Part shown: positions 42,090 to 51,203 of the stretch, in pieces | How the letters are laid out: each line of letters opens with the position of its first letter | Position numbering within the stretch: the first letter of the stretch is position 1 | NCBI GenBank assembly: GCA_902799555.1 | Contig: CADCBB010000001.1 | Location: forward strand, 63,882-127,881 | DNA: 64,000 nt | Direction of reading: 5' to 3' | DNA from: an uncultured Bacteroidales bacterium | Lineage (GTDB): Bacteria; Bacteroidota; Bacteroidia; Bacteroidales; Paludibacteraceae | Position numbers and translations under genes: made by a program | The notes under the pieces: model-generated | The model's input: only the letters and a program-made list of their open reading frames with translations | What the model was told of the DNA's origin: nothing | Databases searched by the model: none

Positions 42090-44366
42090 ATGAGTTTTCT
42101 GGATCAACTGAATGAAGCCCAACGGGAGGCGGTGACGTGTACGGAAGGTGCGTCGCTGATTGTGGCAGGTGCCGGGTCGGGTAAGACTCGTGTGCTGACG
42201 TATCGTATCGCTTATCTCTTGCAACAAGGCGTACCGGCGAGTCGGATCATGGCGCTGACCTTTACCAACAAAGCCGCCCGGGAGATGAAAGAGCGTATCC
42301 AGAAGTTAGTGGGCGAAGAAGCCCGCTATCTCATGATGGGTACGTTCCATAGTGTATGTGGAAGATTATTGCGCCCAGAATCGGAAAAACTTGGTCATAC
42401 AAGAGACTTTACTATCTACGATACGGCTGATAGTAAATCGCTGCTAAAATCTATTTGTAAAGAATTAGGATTAGATGACAAAGTTTATAAACCAGGTCTG
42501 GTTCTATACCGAATATCCTCTTTAAAGAATAATTTTGTTACTCCAGAGAATTACGGAGCTAATTTGAATCTTCAAAAAGAGGATCGAGATATGCGCATGT
42601 ATCAATTATATGATGTGTACAAACTCTATCAATCTAAGATGTTGGAATGCAATGCTATGGATTTTGACGATATGTTGTTGGAAACATTGCGGTTGATGAG
42701 AGATTTTCCTGAAGTGCGCAATAAAATCCAACAACAATTCCAATATGTATTTGTCGATGAATATCAGGATACAAATCATGTACAATATCTACTTGTAAAA
42801 GAGTTTTCGGCTCCGCAGAATAATATTTGTGTCGTAGGCGATGATTCACAATCAATATATTCATTTCGGGGGGCAGATATAAACAATATCCTTGATTTTC
42901 AGACGCAATACTCGGATGTGCATGTGTTTAAATTGGAACGCAACTACCGTTCGACTCAAAATATTGTGAAAGCTAGCAATTCTCTTATCTCCAACAATTC
43001 AGATAGAATTCCTAAAGAAATATATTCTGAAAGAGAAGAAGGTTCGCAATTGATATTGAAACCATACAACACAGATAAGGAGGAGGCTGTAGGCGTTGTC
43101 GCCCAAATTAGGCAAGAACATTCTACCTTACACACCTCGTATAATAGTATTGCCGTGCTGTATAGAACAAATGTCCAGTCTCGATTGCTGGAGGATGAAT
43201 TACGTAATCGTGAGATACCATATCGCATTTATGGCGGCATGTCATTTTATCAGCGAAAAGAGATTAAAGACATTATTAGCTATCTACGACTTGCGGTTAA
43301 TCCTTTGGATAACGAAGCTCTTTTGAGAGCTATTAGTATCTATAGTGGCATAGGGGCTGTAACAATGAAAAAGGTTGCCGCTTGTGCGAAGGAATATAAT
43401 GTTTCCTATTTGGAAGCAATGCGGGATTCGGAAAAAATCGGTATTTGTGTAGGCACTGCGGCTGCTAAATTGCAAGCGTTTGCAACTAAAATAGAGAATC
43501 TTTCTGCAATAAATAAGGAGCAAGGAGCCTCTGCCGTTGTAATACAAATATTGGAAATAACAGAAACTCCGCTTGATGTGAAATTGCTGCATGACAAAGA
43601 GGAAATAGACAGAGTTCAAAATATCCAATCGTTTGTGCAGCAAATTAAAGAATACGAGGCGGAGAGAAAGGATTCGAGTGAGAATGTCCCTATAAATGAG
43701 TTTTTATACGAAGTAAGTCTTCTTACGGATCAAGATGATAATCAAAATGACACAACAGACCGTGTCACTTTAATGACTGTTCATAGCGCAAAGGGATTAG
43801 AGTTTCCGACAGTTTTCATTACAGGTCTAGAAAATGGGGTGTTCCCTTCATGGCATAGTACAGATGATATGAAAGAATTGGAAGAGGAACGCCGCTTATT
43901 TTATGTGGCTATTACACGTGCAATGGAACGTTGTTATTTATGCTATGCAAAAATAAGGTTTGTTAATGGCGAAAGAAAAGTCCAAACTAGGTCAATGTTC
44001 CTGAATGATATAGATCGTCAATACATAAAATCATCCAATACTTATTCTTCTTGTGGTGAAACGGTTAAATCTCATTGGAATTTTACTTATTCATCCAATG
44101 CGGCATTCTCTCGAAGCTGGGGCGCTCCTCAAAATTATGGAGTAGAAACTCCGCCCACTCCGAAAACGCCTGTCCGTCAAGAGCAAACGCCGATCACTTC
44201 ATCCTGGAAAGCAGGCGACCGTGTTTCGCATCGTGTGTTCGGTCAGGGAACGGTCATGCGGGTGTATCGCGATGAGGTGACGGAGAACGACAAGATAGAA
44301 ATAGCCTTCGATACCCAAGGCACGAAGACATTGTTACTAACGCATGCAAAATTGGAACGCGCTTAG
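42090..44366 (+). CDS. UvrD/PcrA-type 3'-5' DNA helicase
   Basis: The 758-residue superfamily 1 helicase works in repair and replication restart. Motif I is AGAGSGKT (26-33), motif Ia LTFTNKAAREM, motif II DEYQDTN, motif III VGDDSQSIYSFRGAD, motif IV LERNYRST, motif V MTVHSAKGLEF and motif VI FYVAITRAM. The C-terminal Tudor-like end WKAGDRVSHRVFGQGTV is typical of PcrA. Base composition is split: codons 1-95 and the last 85 have about 50-55% G+C, but the 1.7 kb between them has about 30-40%. This suggests recombination with an AT-rich relative, with the frame intact. Confidence 0.95.
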   Translation: MSFLDQLNEAQREAVTCTEGASLIVAGAGSGKTRVLTYRIAYLLQQGVPASRIMALTFTNKAAREMKERIQKLVGEEARYLMMGTFHSVCGRLLRPESEKLGHTRDFTIYDTADSKSLLKSICKELGLDDKVYKPGLVLYRISSLKNNFVTPENYGANLNLQKEDRDMRMYQLYDVYKLYQSKMLECNAMDFDDMLLETLRLMRDFPEVRNKIQQQFQYVFVDEYQDTNHVQYLLVKEFSAPQNNICVVGDDSQSIYSFRGADINNILDFQTQYSDVHVFKLERNYRSTQNIVKASNSLISNNSDRIPKEIYSEREEGSQLILKPYNTDKEEAVGVVAQIRQEHSTLHTSYNSIAVLYRTNVQSRLLEDELRNREIPYRIYGGMSFYQRKEIKDIISYLRLAVNPLDNEALLRAISIYSGIGAVTMKKVAACAKEYNVSYLEAMRDSEKIGICVGTAAAKLQAFATKIENLSAINKEQGASAVVIQILEITETPLDVKLLHDKEEIDRVQNIQSFVQQIKEYEAERKDSSENVPINEFLYEVSLLTDQDDNQNDTTDRVTLMTVHSAKGLEFPTVFITGLENGVFPSWHSTDDMKELEEERRLFYVAITRAMERCYLCYAKIRFVNGERKVQTRSMFLNDIDRQYIKSSNTYSSCGETVKSHWNFTYSSNAAFSRSWGAPQNYGVETPPTPKTPVRQEQTPITSSWKAGDRVSHRVFGQGTVMRVYRDEVTENDKIEIAFDTQGTKTLLLTHAKLERA

Positions 44367-44926
44367 GCGTAGATGCAATAACCGGCGACACCGGCGAGAA
44401 GAATCAATAAGATAGGGTGACTGAGAATTTCGGTCACTTTATTTTTGGCGAAGTTAGGTAGGATCGTTAGGCATGCCACCGTAGCAAAGATGATCCATGA
44501 AATAGGATCAATGAAATTGGTCGGTTTGATAAGCAAGAGAGCCGCTGAGGCTACGAGACCGATGACGGTGAATCGCAACATCCGCAGGGTCTGCTCATAA
44601 TAGGGATTGCCCTGAAATTTATTCCGTAACCAGAAATACGCTTTGCATATACTGAGCATAATGATCAGGCTCGGCAGGATAATGGCACAGGTAGCGATGA
44701 GGCTGCCCCATATGCCGGCGGTAGTATAACCAACGTAGGTGGCGCAGTTGATGCCGATCGGTCCCGGAGTTACTTGGCTGACTGCTACGATATCCACAAA
44801 TTCCTGCTGACTCATCCAGCCATGATTCTCCACTTCCATCTCTATTAGAGACAGAATAGCCAGGCCGCCACCAAAACCGAAGAGGCCTATTTTGAAGAAC
44901 GATATGAATAGAGCCAGATAGAGCAT
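44363..44926 (-). CDS. Chromate transporter family protein, second half-size subunit
   Basis: The 187-residue membrane protein is one half of a split CHR transporter. It opens MLYLALFISFFKIGLFGFGGG, and GWMSQQEFVDIVAVSQVTPGP matches the conserved CHR motif. About five or six helices are visible. The start I chose overlaps the preceding chrA-like gene by 40 bases; a longer frame has no similarity. Its stop overlaps the uvrD stop by four bases on the opposite strand, and no terminator lies between them. Chromate export or sulfate-type transport is the family role; the true substrate is untested. Confidence 0.88.
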   Translation of the reverse strand: MLYLALFISFFKIGLFGFGGGLAILSLIEMEVENHGWMSQQEFVDIVAVSQVTPGPIGINCATYVGYTTAGIWGSLIATCAIILPSLIIMLSICKAYFWLRNKFQGNPYYEQTLRMLRFTVIGLVASAALLLIKPTNFIDPISWIIFATVACLTILPNFAKNKVTEILSHPILLILLAGVAGYCIYA

Positions 44927-45429
44927 AAAGTGATTATTATTGTTGCCAGAATAACCCACACGGGATTCACATGCCCGAGCCAAATAAGCAGAGCGGCAGC
45001 GATGGGGATGAGCGCAGTAACCCATGAGATCTTCGCCGATTTAGCCATCTTGAACAAAGGGGCAGCGATCAGGGCGACGACAGCAGGACGAATGCCTTTG
45101 AAAGCTGCCTCCACAGCAGGGTACTCTTTCCATTCCTGAAATACCATTGCGATAGCAAGGATAATGAGGAAAGAGGGTAGAACGGCTCCCAAGACCGCGC
45201 CGCATACACCTTTCCATCCGCCTACACGCCAGCCGATAAAGATGGCAGAGTTAACAGCAATGAGTCCCGGAGCTGCTTGTGCAAGCGCAATCATATTGAG
45301 GAATTCCTCCTCATCGATCCAGCCCTTGCAATCCACTACTTCACGTTGAATAAGTGGTAACATGGCATAACCTCCACCGAGGGTGAAAGTGCCTATTTTG
45401 AGGTAGGTGTAGAAAAGTTGCCAGAACAT
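44887..45429 (-). CDS. Chromate transporter family protein, first half-size subunit
   Basis: The 180-residue partner of the following gene opens MFWQLFYTYLKIGTFTLGGG and contains GWIDEEEFLNMIALAQAAPG, the CHR motif in the same position as in its neighbour. Half-size CHR proteins are expected to pair with inverted topology. It follows udk across a short heptamer array. Confidence 0.88.
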   Translation of the reverse strand: MFWQLFYTYLKIGTFTLGGGYAMLPLIQREVVDCKGWIDEEEFLNMIALAQAAPGLIAVNSAIFIGWRVGGWKGVCGAVLGAVLPSFLIILAIAMVFQEWKEYPAVEAAFKGIRPAVVALIAAPLFKMAKSAKISWVTALIPIAAALLIWLGHVNPVWVILATIIITLCSIWLYSYRSSK

Positions 45430-45430
45430 T

Positions 45431-45458
45431 AGCTGTCAGCTATTAGCTATTGGCTTTT
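45431..45458. repeat. Heptamer array between udk and the chromate transporter
   Basis: Units agctgtc, agctatt, agctatt, ggctttt fill the gap. The TAA stop of udk begins in the last unit. Confidence 0.9.
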
Positions 45459-46077
45459 AATCTTTATTCTCCCGTAATTGCTGCTTGACGAACTTGGAGA
45501 GCATGTTGATCGCCGCATTGTTATGTCCGCCTTGTGGAACGATGACATCCGCGAAACGTTTGCAGGGCTCGATAAACTGCTCATGCATCGGTTTGAGCAC
45601 GCGTTTATAACGCTCAATAACCTGCTCTGCGGTACGGCCACGCTCAACCACGTCACGTTTCATGACGCGAATGAGTCGTTCATCGGCATCGGCATCTACG
45701 AAGATCTTCAGGTCCATTTGGTCGCGCATCTTAGGCTCACGCAGCGCCATGATACCTTCTACCACGATGACCTCCTTGGGCTCGATATGAATCGTTTCTT
45801 TGGAGCGGGTGCAGGTAATATACGAATAGATAGGCTGCTCGATAGCTTTGCCCTCTTTGAGCATGGCGATATGCTTGGTCAGCAGATCCCAGTCAAACGC
45901 ATCCGGATGGTCAAAGTTAATGTTCTGACGCTCCTCTACCGGAACGTGACTGCTATCCTTGTAGTACGAGTCTTGGGGAATGACTACTACCTCTCCTTTC
46001 GGAAGGCGCTCAATGAGTTTTTTGACTACCGTTGTTTTACCCGAGCCGGTACCGCCCGCAATGCCGATGATAAACAT
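45457..46077 (-). CDS. udk: Uridine kinase
   Basis: The 206-residue salvage enzyme phosphorylates uridine and cytidine. The start giving MFIIGIAGGTGSGKTT sets the P-loop at residues 7-15; an upstream frame would include the promoter. PQDSYYKD, NFDHPDAFDW and FVDADADERLIRVMKRD are typical. It has its own promoter. It fits with the psuK/psuG and nucleotidase genes of this window in pyrimidine salvage. Confidence 0.95.
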   Translation of the reverse strand: MFIIGIAGGTGSGKTTVVKKLIERLPKGEVVVIPQDSYYKDSSHVPVEERQNINFDHPDAFDWDLLTKHIAMLKEGKAIEQPIYSYITCTRSKETIHIEPKEVIVVEGIMALREPKMRDQMDLKIFVDADADERLIRVMKRDVVERGRTAEQVIERYKRVLKPMHEQFIEPCKRFADVIVPQGGHNNAAINMLSKFVKQQLRENKD

Positions 46078-46105
46078 AAAATCGATTTGTTTGTCTGTTC
46101 GGGCT

Positions 46106-46138
46106 GCAAAGGTACTACAAAATTTGCATATATGCAAG
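46106..46138 (-). promoter_or_regulatory. Promoter of udk
   Basis: On the minus strand CTTG (46138-46135), a 20-base spacer and TACCTTTGC (46114-46106), with the full dyad TTGCATATATGCAAA. Confidence 0.8.
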
Positions 46139-46164
46139 TTTTCTGTATTTTTTTTTCAAAATTT

Positions 46165-46197
46165 CTTGCGTAATTCAAAAAAATAGTGTATCTTTGC
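46165..46197 (+). promoter_or_regulatory. Promoter of the TPR lipoprotein gene
   Basis: CTTG (46165-46168), a 20-base spacer and TATCTTTGC (46189-46197). It is divergent from the udk promoter. Confidence 0.75.
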
Positions 46198-46241
46198 AGC
46201 GATTTTGTGTAAACAACTTAAATTAACTAATTTATATGCAT

Positions 46242-47927
46242 ATGAAAAAAGGTTTATTATTTAGCCTCATTGCTGCTATGGTAGTGTTGGCTTCGTGTAA
46301 CAAAACACTCCCGAATCCGGAGCAAATTTCCGTTAATCCGAACCCGCTGGAGTTGAAGGGCGGTAAGGTGAATGCCGAGATTACCGGTACTTTCCCTGAG
46401 AAGAAATTTGCGAAGAAAGGTGTTCTTGTTGTTACCCCGGTTCTTAAATTTGACGGCCAGGAAGTACTCGGAGAGCCTGTTACCTACGTAGGTGAGAAGG
46501 CGAAGGAGAACGGTAAGACGGTGAATTACCGTGACGGTGGTCGTTACAGCCAGAGCTGCTCGTTTGATTTTGTTCCGGCAATGATTAAGTCGGAGCTCTA
46601 TCTGCGTTTTAAGGCAACTGTTGGTAACAAAGACATTGAGATCCCTGATTTGAAGGTGGCTGACGGTGTGATGGTAACATCCGACTTGGCTAGCTCGAAA
46701 GACAACAAGACCGCTTGCACCCCGGATAAGTTCCAACGTGTTATCCAGGAGTTGACCGAGGCTGACATTATGTTCCTCATTCAGAGCGCAGATGTTCGTT
46801 CTAACCAGACCAAGAGCGAGGAGATGAAGGCCCTGCAGGCTGCTATCAAAGAGGCTAAGAACAACGAGAAGAAAGAGATCAATAAGATCGAGGTTTCCGG
46901 TTATGCTTCTCCTGATGGTGGCATGGACCTGAACGAGAAACTGGCGCAGAACCGTCAGAAAGCGGCTGCTAACTTCTTGAAGAAAGATCTGAAGAAAAAT
47001 AAAGTAGGTAACGCTGTTGAGTCCAATATCACCGCTGAAGACTGGGAAGGTTTCCAGAAAGCAATGGAGAACAGCAACCTTCAGGACAAAGACCTCGTTC
47101 TTCGCGTGCTCTCTATGTACAGCGATCCGGAGGAGCGTGAGGCACAGATCAAGAACCTGAGCGCAGTATATAAAAATATTGCTGAGGACATCCTTCCGGC
47201 TCTCCGTCGCAGCCGTCTGATCTTGACGACCGACCTGATCGGTAAGAGCGATGACGAGATTCGTGCGTTGGCAAAGAACGACCCGGCTCAACTTAGCGTT
47301 GAGGAGTTGCTTTATGCTGCTACCCTGACCAGCGACAAGGCTGAGAAGATGGCGATCTATCAGAAAGCTGCTGAGTTATACAACGACTACCGAGCATACA
47401 ATGGTATGGGTCAACTCTATTTCGAGGCAGGTAACTATGCTGAGGCTGGTCGTTGCTATCAGAAAGCGCTGGAGATCCAGCCGAATGATCCGGACGTAAA
47501 CTACAACGCAGGTCTCGTGGCTTTGGCTGCTGATGATCTTGAGAAAGCTGAGTACTATTTCGGTAAGGCTGCCGGTACCAAGGCTAACCTCAGTGCCGCT
47601 ATGGGTACGCTCTATACGAAGAAGGGTGACTACGCTGCTGCTAAGAAAGCATATGGCGAGAACGCAACGAACAATGCTGCCGTTCAGCAGATTCTGGACG
47701 AGAACTACGCAGCTGCTTCGAAGACCCTCGACAATGTGAAAGAGCCGAACGCTGTTACTGCATACCTCAAGGCAGTTGTAGGTGCTCGCACCAATGACAA
47801 GGCTGCTGTTTATGCTAACTTGAAATCGGCTGTTGAGCAAGACACTAGCCTTAAAGCGCGTGCTGCTCGTGACATCGAGTTCGCAAAATATGCTGAGGAG
47901 GCTGAGTTTCAAGCTATTGTTAAATAA
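46242..47927 (+). CDS. Lipoprotein with OmpA-like segment and TPR repeats
   Basis: The 561-residue protein has a lipoprotein signal (MKKGLLFSLIAAMVVLASC). A beta-rich N-terminal domain spans about 25-155. An OmpA-like region lies near 220-260 (VSGYASPDGGMDLNEKLAQNR), and tetratricopeptide repeats run from about 370 (AYNGMGQLYFEAGNYAEAGRCYQKAL, shown here only as a pattern of TPR residues). Codon choice is markedly biased to GCT, GGT, AAC and AAG compared with neighbours, which suggests high expression. OmpA-like plus TPR proteins of this kind are abundant outer-membrane-associated proteins in Bacteroidales. A longer start two codons earlier is possible. Confidence 0.87.
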   Translation: MKKGLLFSLIAAMVVLASCNKTLPNPEQISVNPNPLELKGGKVNAEITGTFPEKKFAKKGVLVVTPVLKFDGQEVLGEPVTYVGEKAKENGKTVNYRDGGRYSQSCSFDFVPAMIKSELYLRFKATVGNKDIEIPDLKVADGVMVTSDLASSKDNKTACTPDKFQRVIQELTEADIMFLIQSADVRSNQTKSEEMKALQAAIKEAKNNEKKEINKIEVSGYASPDGGMDLNEKLAQNRQKAAANFLKKDLKKNKVGNAVESNITAEDWEGFQKAMENSNLQDKDLVLRVLSMYSDPEEREAQIKNLSAVYKNIAEDILPALRRSRLILTTDLIGKSDDEIRALAKNDPAQLSVEELLYAATLTSDKAEKMAIYQKAAELYNDYRAYNGMGQLYFEAGNYAEAGRCYQKALEIQPNDPDVNYNAGLVALAADDLEKAEYYFGKAAGTKANLSAAMGTLYTKKGDYAAAKKAYGENATNNAAVQQILDENYAAASKTLDNVKEPNAVTAYLKAVVGARTNDKAAVYANLKSAVEQDTSLKARAARDIEFAKYAEEAEFQAIVK

Positions 47928-48163
47928 TGTCGGTTTTATTTCCGAAAGTAAATAAACCCCGTGAGTGGGACTACCGCCCCATTTACTTCGACGAGGAAAA
48001 GGAGGCGCGCAAGGATAAAAGACTTGCGCGTCTTCGTCGAGGGGCTTTCCGCGAGGAACATGAGAAGAACATGACGGAGTTGCGCAAGAAAAAACAATCC
48101 AAATTGGTGTTTTGGATCGTATTGCTCGGCCTGCTTCTTTTCTCCTTCTATTTCCTTTTATAA
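47927..48163 (+). CDS. Small basic protein with C-terminal membrane helix
   Basis: The 78-residue protein has a strongly charged N-terminal part (EEKEARKDKRLARLRRG) and a single C-terminal membrane helix (residues 61-78). Its ATG shares one base with the preceding TAA stop, so it is coupled to the TPR lipoprotein. I know of similar small proteins next to mutL in Bacteroidales but no function. Confidence 0.75.
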   Translation: MSVLFPKVNKPREWDYRPIYFDEEKEARKDKRLARLRRGAFREEHEKNMTELRKKKQSKLVFWIVLLGLLLFSFYFLL

Positions 48164-48187
48164 TACGCGCATGTATACGCGATAGAT

Positions 48188-49972
48188 ATGGATATCATTC
48201 ATCTTTTACCGGACAGTGTGGCCAACCAGATAGCGGCGGGCGAGGTGATACAGCGCCCTGCTTCGTGTCTGAAAGAGTTGGTAGAGAATAGTTTGGATGC
48301 GGGCGCTACTCGTATTCAGGTTATTGTGCGGGATGCCGGCCGAACCCTGTTGCAGGTAATAGATAATGGTAGTGGCATGAGCGAGATGGATGCCCGTTTG
48401 GCGTTCGAGCGGCATGCGACCAGTAAGATACAAGAGGCGCAGGACCTGTTTTCATTGCGTACGATGGGTTTTCGCGGGGAAGCCTTGGCAAGTATCTGCG
48501 CGGTTGCGCAAGTGGAGATGACCACGCGCCGTAACGAAGACGAGACAGGTACGCTCATTGAGATCCATGGATCGGATGTCGTGCGCCAAGAACCCTGTTC
48601 GTGTCCTGTAGGAACGAACATCAAGGTAAGTAACTTGTTCTTTAATGTGCCGGTACGGCGTAAGTTCCTTAAGACTGACCAGACGGAGTTGCGTAACTTG
48701 TTGACGGAGTTCTATCACATCGTTTTGGTCTATCCGAAAGTGGCCTTCACTTTTGTGCATAACGATGAGATCCTCCTTGAACTGCCGGCCGGTACCGAGA
48801 AACAGCGTATCGAAGCGGTGTTCGGAAACTCCAAGAAGAACGTCTATACCTCTGCTTTCGTAGAGGTGAATACAGATACAGAACTGGTGTCTATCCGCGG
48901 TTTTGTGGTCAAGCCGGAGAATGCAACCCGCAAAGCCGAGCAGTATTTCTTTGTTAACGGTCGTTATATGCGCCATCCGTATTTCCTCAAGGCCGTTCAG
49001 ACGGCTTATTCGGGAATGCTGACAGCGGACTACCAGCCTTCGTTCTTTATTTATTTCACCATTGCACCGGAAGCGATAGACGTCAATATCCATCCTACCA
49101 AGACGGAGATCAAGTTTGCCGATGAGCAGGCAATCTTCCAGATTCTCATGGCATCGGTACGAGAGGCCTTGGGTAAGTTCACCCTTGCGCCTACCCTCGA
49201 TTTTGACGCGCAAGGCAGCATCGATATTCCTCTGCCTTCTACTGAACCGGTGGCAGCACCTCATGTGACGGTGGATCCGACCTATAACCCCTTCCATACC
49301 CGTGGCGCTATCTATCCGGATAAGGCACCGAAGAATTGGGAGAGTCTGTATGAAGCCTTATCTACGCCTCGTGATCTGGAAATCTCGACATCTCAAGAGA
49401 TGACGATCTCGGACACGGCGCCGATATGGCAGTATGGCGGGAAATACATCTTTGTGGCAGTGGAGAATGGGCTATTGATGATCAACCAACATCGTGCCCA
49501 TGTGGCAGTGCTCTATGCCCGTTTCCTGGAGCAGTTGGCCAATACGCAAGGAGCGATGCAGCAGCTCTTGTTCCCGGAGGTGCTCACGTTGACACCGGAT
49601 CAAATGGCTTCTTTATTGCCCTTATTGCCGGACCTGAAAGCAATCGGTTTTGATTTGGAACAATTAAGTCCGGATAGTTATGCTATCCAGGGCGTCCCAT
49701 CGCAGTTGACAAATCAGTCCGCAGTGCCGGTGATACAACATATCCTTCAGCAGGTTCGTGAACGCGGGGCAGATACCCAACGTGAGTGGCGTGAACAGAT
49801 CGCTTTGGCTTTGGCTGAACAAGGCGCTATCGTCTATGGTAAACCATTGACGGAGACTGAGATGCGCGAACTGGTGGCACAGCTGATACAACTGCCATCT
49901 TACCGCCGCACTGCAGACGGAAAGACGATTGTGTCGTTGATGAGTGACGACGAGATAAACAAACGCTTTTAG
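48188..49972 (+). CDS. mutL: DNA mismatch repair protein MutL
   Basis: The 594-residue protein has the GHKL ATPase N-terminus (IAAGEVIQRPASCLKELVENSLDAG, seen as the usual motif I; DNGSGM; TMGFRGEALASI) and a C-terminal dimerisation domain from about 410. The endonuclease motif DQHA(X)2E(X)4E of nicking MutL proteins is not intact. The aligned stretch is NQHRAHVAVLYARF, in which the first Asp and both Glu are absent. Metal-dependent nicking is therefore doubtful. It is the third gene of the TPR lipoprotein unit and is followed by a nucleotidase half. Confidence 0.94.
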   Translation: MDIIHLLPDSVANQIAAGEVIQRPASCLKELVENSLDAGATRIQVIVRDAGRTLLQVIDNGSGMSEMDARLAFERHATSKIQEAQDLFSLRTMGFRGEALASICAVAQVEMTTRRNEDETGTLIEIHGSDVVRQEPCSCPVGTNIKVSNLFFNVPVRRKFLKTDQTELRNLLTEFYHIVLVYPKVAFTFVHNDEILLELPAGTEKQRIEAVFGNSKKNVYTSAFVEVNTDTELVSIRGFVVKPENATRKAEQYFFVNGRYMRHPYFLKAVQTAYSGMLTADYQPSFFIYFTIAPEAIDVNIHPTKTEIKFADEQAIFQILMASVREALGKFTLAPTLDFDAQGSIDIPLPSTEPVAAPHVTVDPTYNPFHTRGAIYPDKAPKNWESLYEALSTPRDLEISTSQEMTISDTAPIWQYGGKYIFVAVENGLLMINQHRAHVAVLYARFLEQLANTQGAMQQLLFPEVLTLTPDQMASLLPLLPDLKAIGFDLEQLSPDSYAIQGVPSQLTNQSAVPVIQHILQQVRERGADTQREWREQIALALAEQGAIVYGKPLTETEMRELVAQLIQLPSYRRTADGKTIVSLMSDDEINKRF

Positions 49973-49984
49973 TGGATTGATACC

Positions 49985-50806
49985 ATGAAAAATATTCTTT
50001 ATTCTTTACCCATTATTCTTTGTTTGGTGGCTTGCACGCCGGATCATCTGACGATCTTGCATACAAATGATACGCATTCGCAGGTAGAGGCCAAGGAAAA
50101 CGGTCAAGGCGGGTATGCCCATAGAATGGGCTTGATAGCCGAGGAACGTAAGGCGGACAAGAATCTGTTGCTGGTGGATGCCGGTGATTTTAGTCAAGGA
50201 ACGCCGTACTTTAATTTTTACCGGGGGCGCGTAGAGATAGACGCCATGAACCGCATGCGTTACGATGCGGCTACCTTTGGAAACCATGAGTTCGATAATG
50301 GTTTGGATACCTTGGCAATGGTTGTTCGTCGGGCGAATTTCCCAATCGTCTGTGCCAATTATGACTTTACGGGTACGGCCTTGGAAGGTCTGGTGCCCGC
50401 TTGGACGATCGTGCGTAAAAACGGCTTAAAGATCGGTATATTCGGCCTTGGATGCGATCCGAAAGGACTTATCGCGACCAAGAATTTTGAGCCGGCGGTC
50501 TATAATGAACCCTATCCTATCGCCCAAGCGATGGCGGATACCCTGAGGGCGCAAAAATGCGACATTGTCGTGTGCCTGAGCCACCTCGGTACGTATGGTA
50601 AGGCTCCCGAAGATGTATGCGATGTTACGATGGTGCAGCAGACGCGCGGAATCGATGTGGTGATCGGTGGACACACGCATAAAATGTACGATCATTTGCG
50701 GGTGGCGAATCTGGATGGAGACAGCATACCTGTGTGCCAAATGGGCAAGAGTGGGGCGAATTTGGGTAAGATAGTGCTACATTTAGGTTGCAAAAATGAA
50801 AAATAA
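49985..50806 (+). CDS. 5'-nucleotidase metallophosphatase half, lipoprotein
   Basis: The 273-residue lipoprotein (lipobox LVAC at 14-17) corresponds to the N-terminal catalytic domain of UshA-type 5'-nucleotidases. Metal-binding motifs are HTNDTHSQV, DAGDFSQGTP, FGNHEFDNG, LSHLG and GGHTH. The C-terminal substrate-binding domain is missing here and is encoded separately at 59712. The split itself is usual in Bacteroidales, but I expect the halves to be neighbours. It acts outside the inner membrane to release nucleosides and phosphate. Confidence 0.92.
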   Translation: MKNILYSLPIILCLVACTPDHLTILHTNDTHSQVEAKENGQGGYAHRMGLIAEERKADKNLLLVDAGDFSQGTPYFNFYRGRVEIDAMNRMRYDAATFGNHEFDNGLDTLAMVVRRANFPIVCANYDFTGTALEGLVPAWTIVRKNGLKIGIFGLGCDPKGLIATKNFEPAVYNEPYPIAQAMADTLRAQKCDIVVCLSHLGTYGKAPEDVCDVTMVQQTRGIDVVIGGHTHKMYDHLRVANLDGDSIPVCQMGKSGANLGKIVLHLGCKNEK

Positions 50807-50815
50807 TTAAAATTA

Positions 50816-50848
50816 TTTGCATATTTCAGAAAAAAGCAGTAATTTTGC
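50816..50848 (+). promoter_or_regulatory. Promoter of acpP-fabF
   Basis: TTTG (50816-50819), a 20-base spacer ending GCAG and TAATTTTGC (50840-50848). The leader is about 90 bases. Confidence 0.78.
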
Positions 50849-50924
50849 AGCGATTTTCGGAAAAGCCCCCTGTGCTTGATGAAAAATTGGAAAGAAAAAA
50901 TTAGAAAAACATATTAATATTAAC

Positions 50925-50940
50925 TACTAAACATTTAGTA
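50925..50940 (+). promoter_or_regulatory. Inverted repeat directly before the acpP start
   Basis: TACTAAA / TTTAGTA inverted repeat two bases before the ATG. As RNA it gives six pairs around an ACAT loop where a ribosome site would sit. No Shine-Dalgarno motif is seen. Confidence 0.5.
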
Positions 50941-50942
50941 TT

Positions 50943-51182
50943 ATGGCAGAAGTTGCAAGCAAAGTAAAAGCTATTATTGCTGATAAGCTTGGTGTAGAAG
51001 AGTCTCAAGTTACCAACGAGGCTAATTTCCAAACGGACCTGGGTGCAGATTCTCTGGATACCGTTGAAATGATTATGGAGTTCGAGAAAGAGTTCGGAAT
51101 TGAAATTCCGGATGAGGATACTCAGAAGATCGGTACCGTAGGCGATGCTATCTCTTACGTAGAGGGTAAATTAGCGAAGTAA
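50943..51182 (+). CDS. acpP: Acyl carrier protein
   Basis: The 79-residue carrier of fatty-acid synthesis has the phosphopantetheine site S37 in [10 protein letters not shown] and the usual four-helix acidic sequence. The strong promoter, A-rich leader and biased codons fit very high expression. fabF follows after a hairpin. Confidence 0.97.
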   Translation: MAEVASKVKAIIADKLGVEESQVTNEANFQTDLGADSLDTVEMIMEFEKEFGIEIPDEDTQKIGTVGDAISYVEGKLAK

Positions 51183-51203
51183 TCCTCTTTACACAGTAGT
51201 TTG

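Noticed and set aside
42068..42090. GGAGTGAGT/GGAGTGAAT duplication at the DUF4861 to uvrD junction
   Set aside because: Only two copies, with a 9-base period; too short to count as an array though it may be a decayed one.
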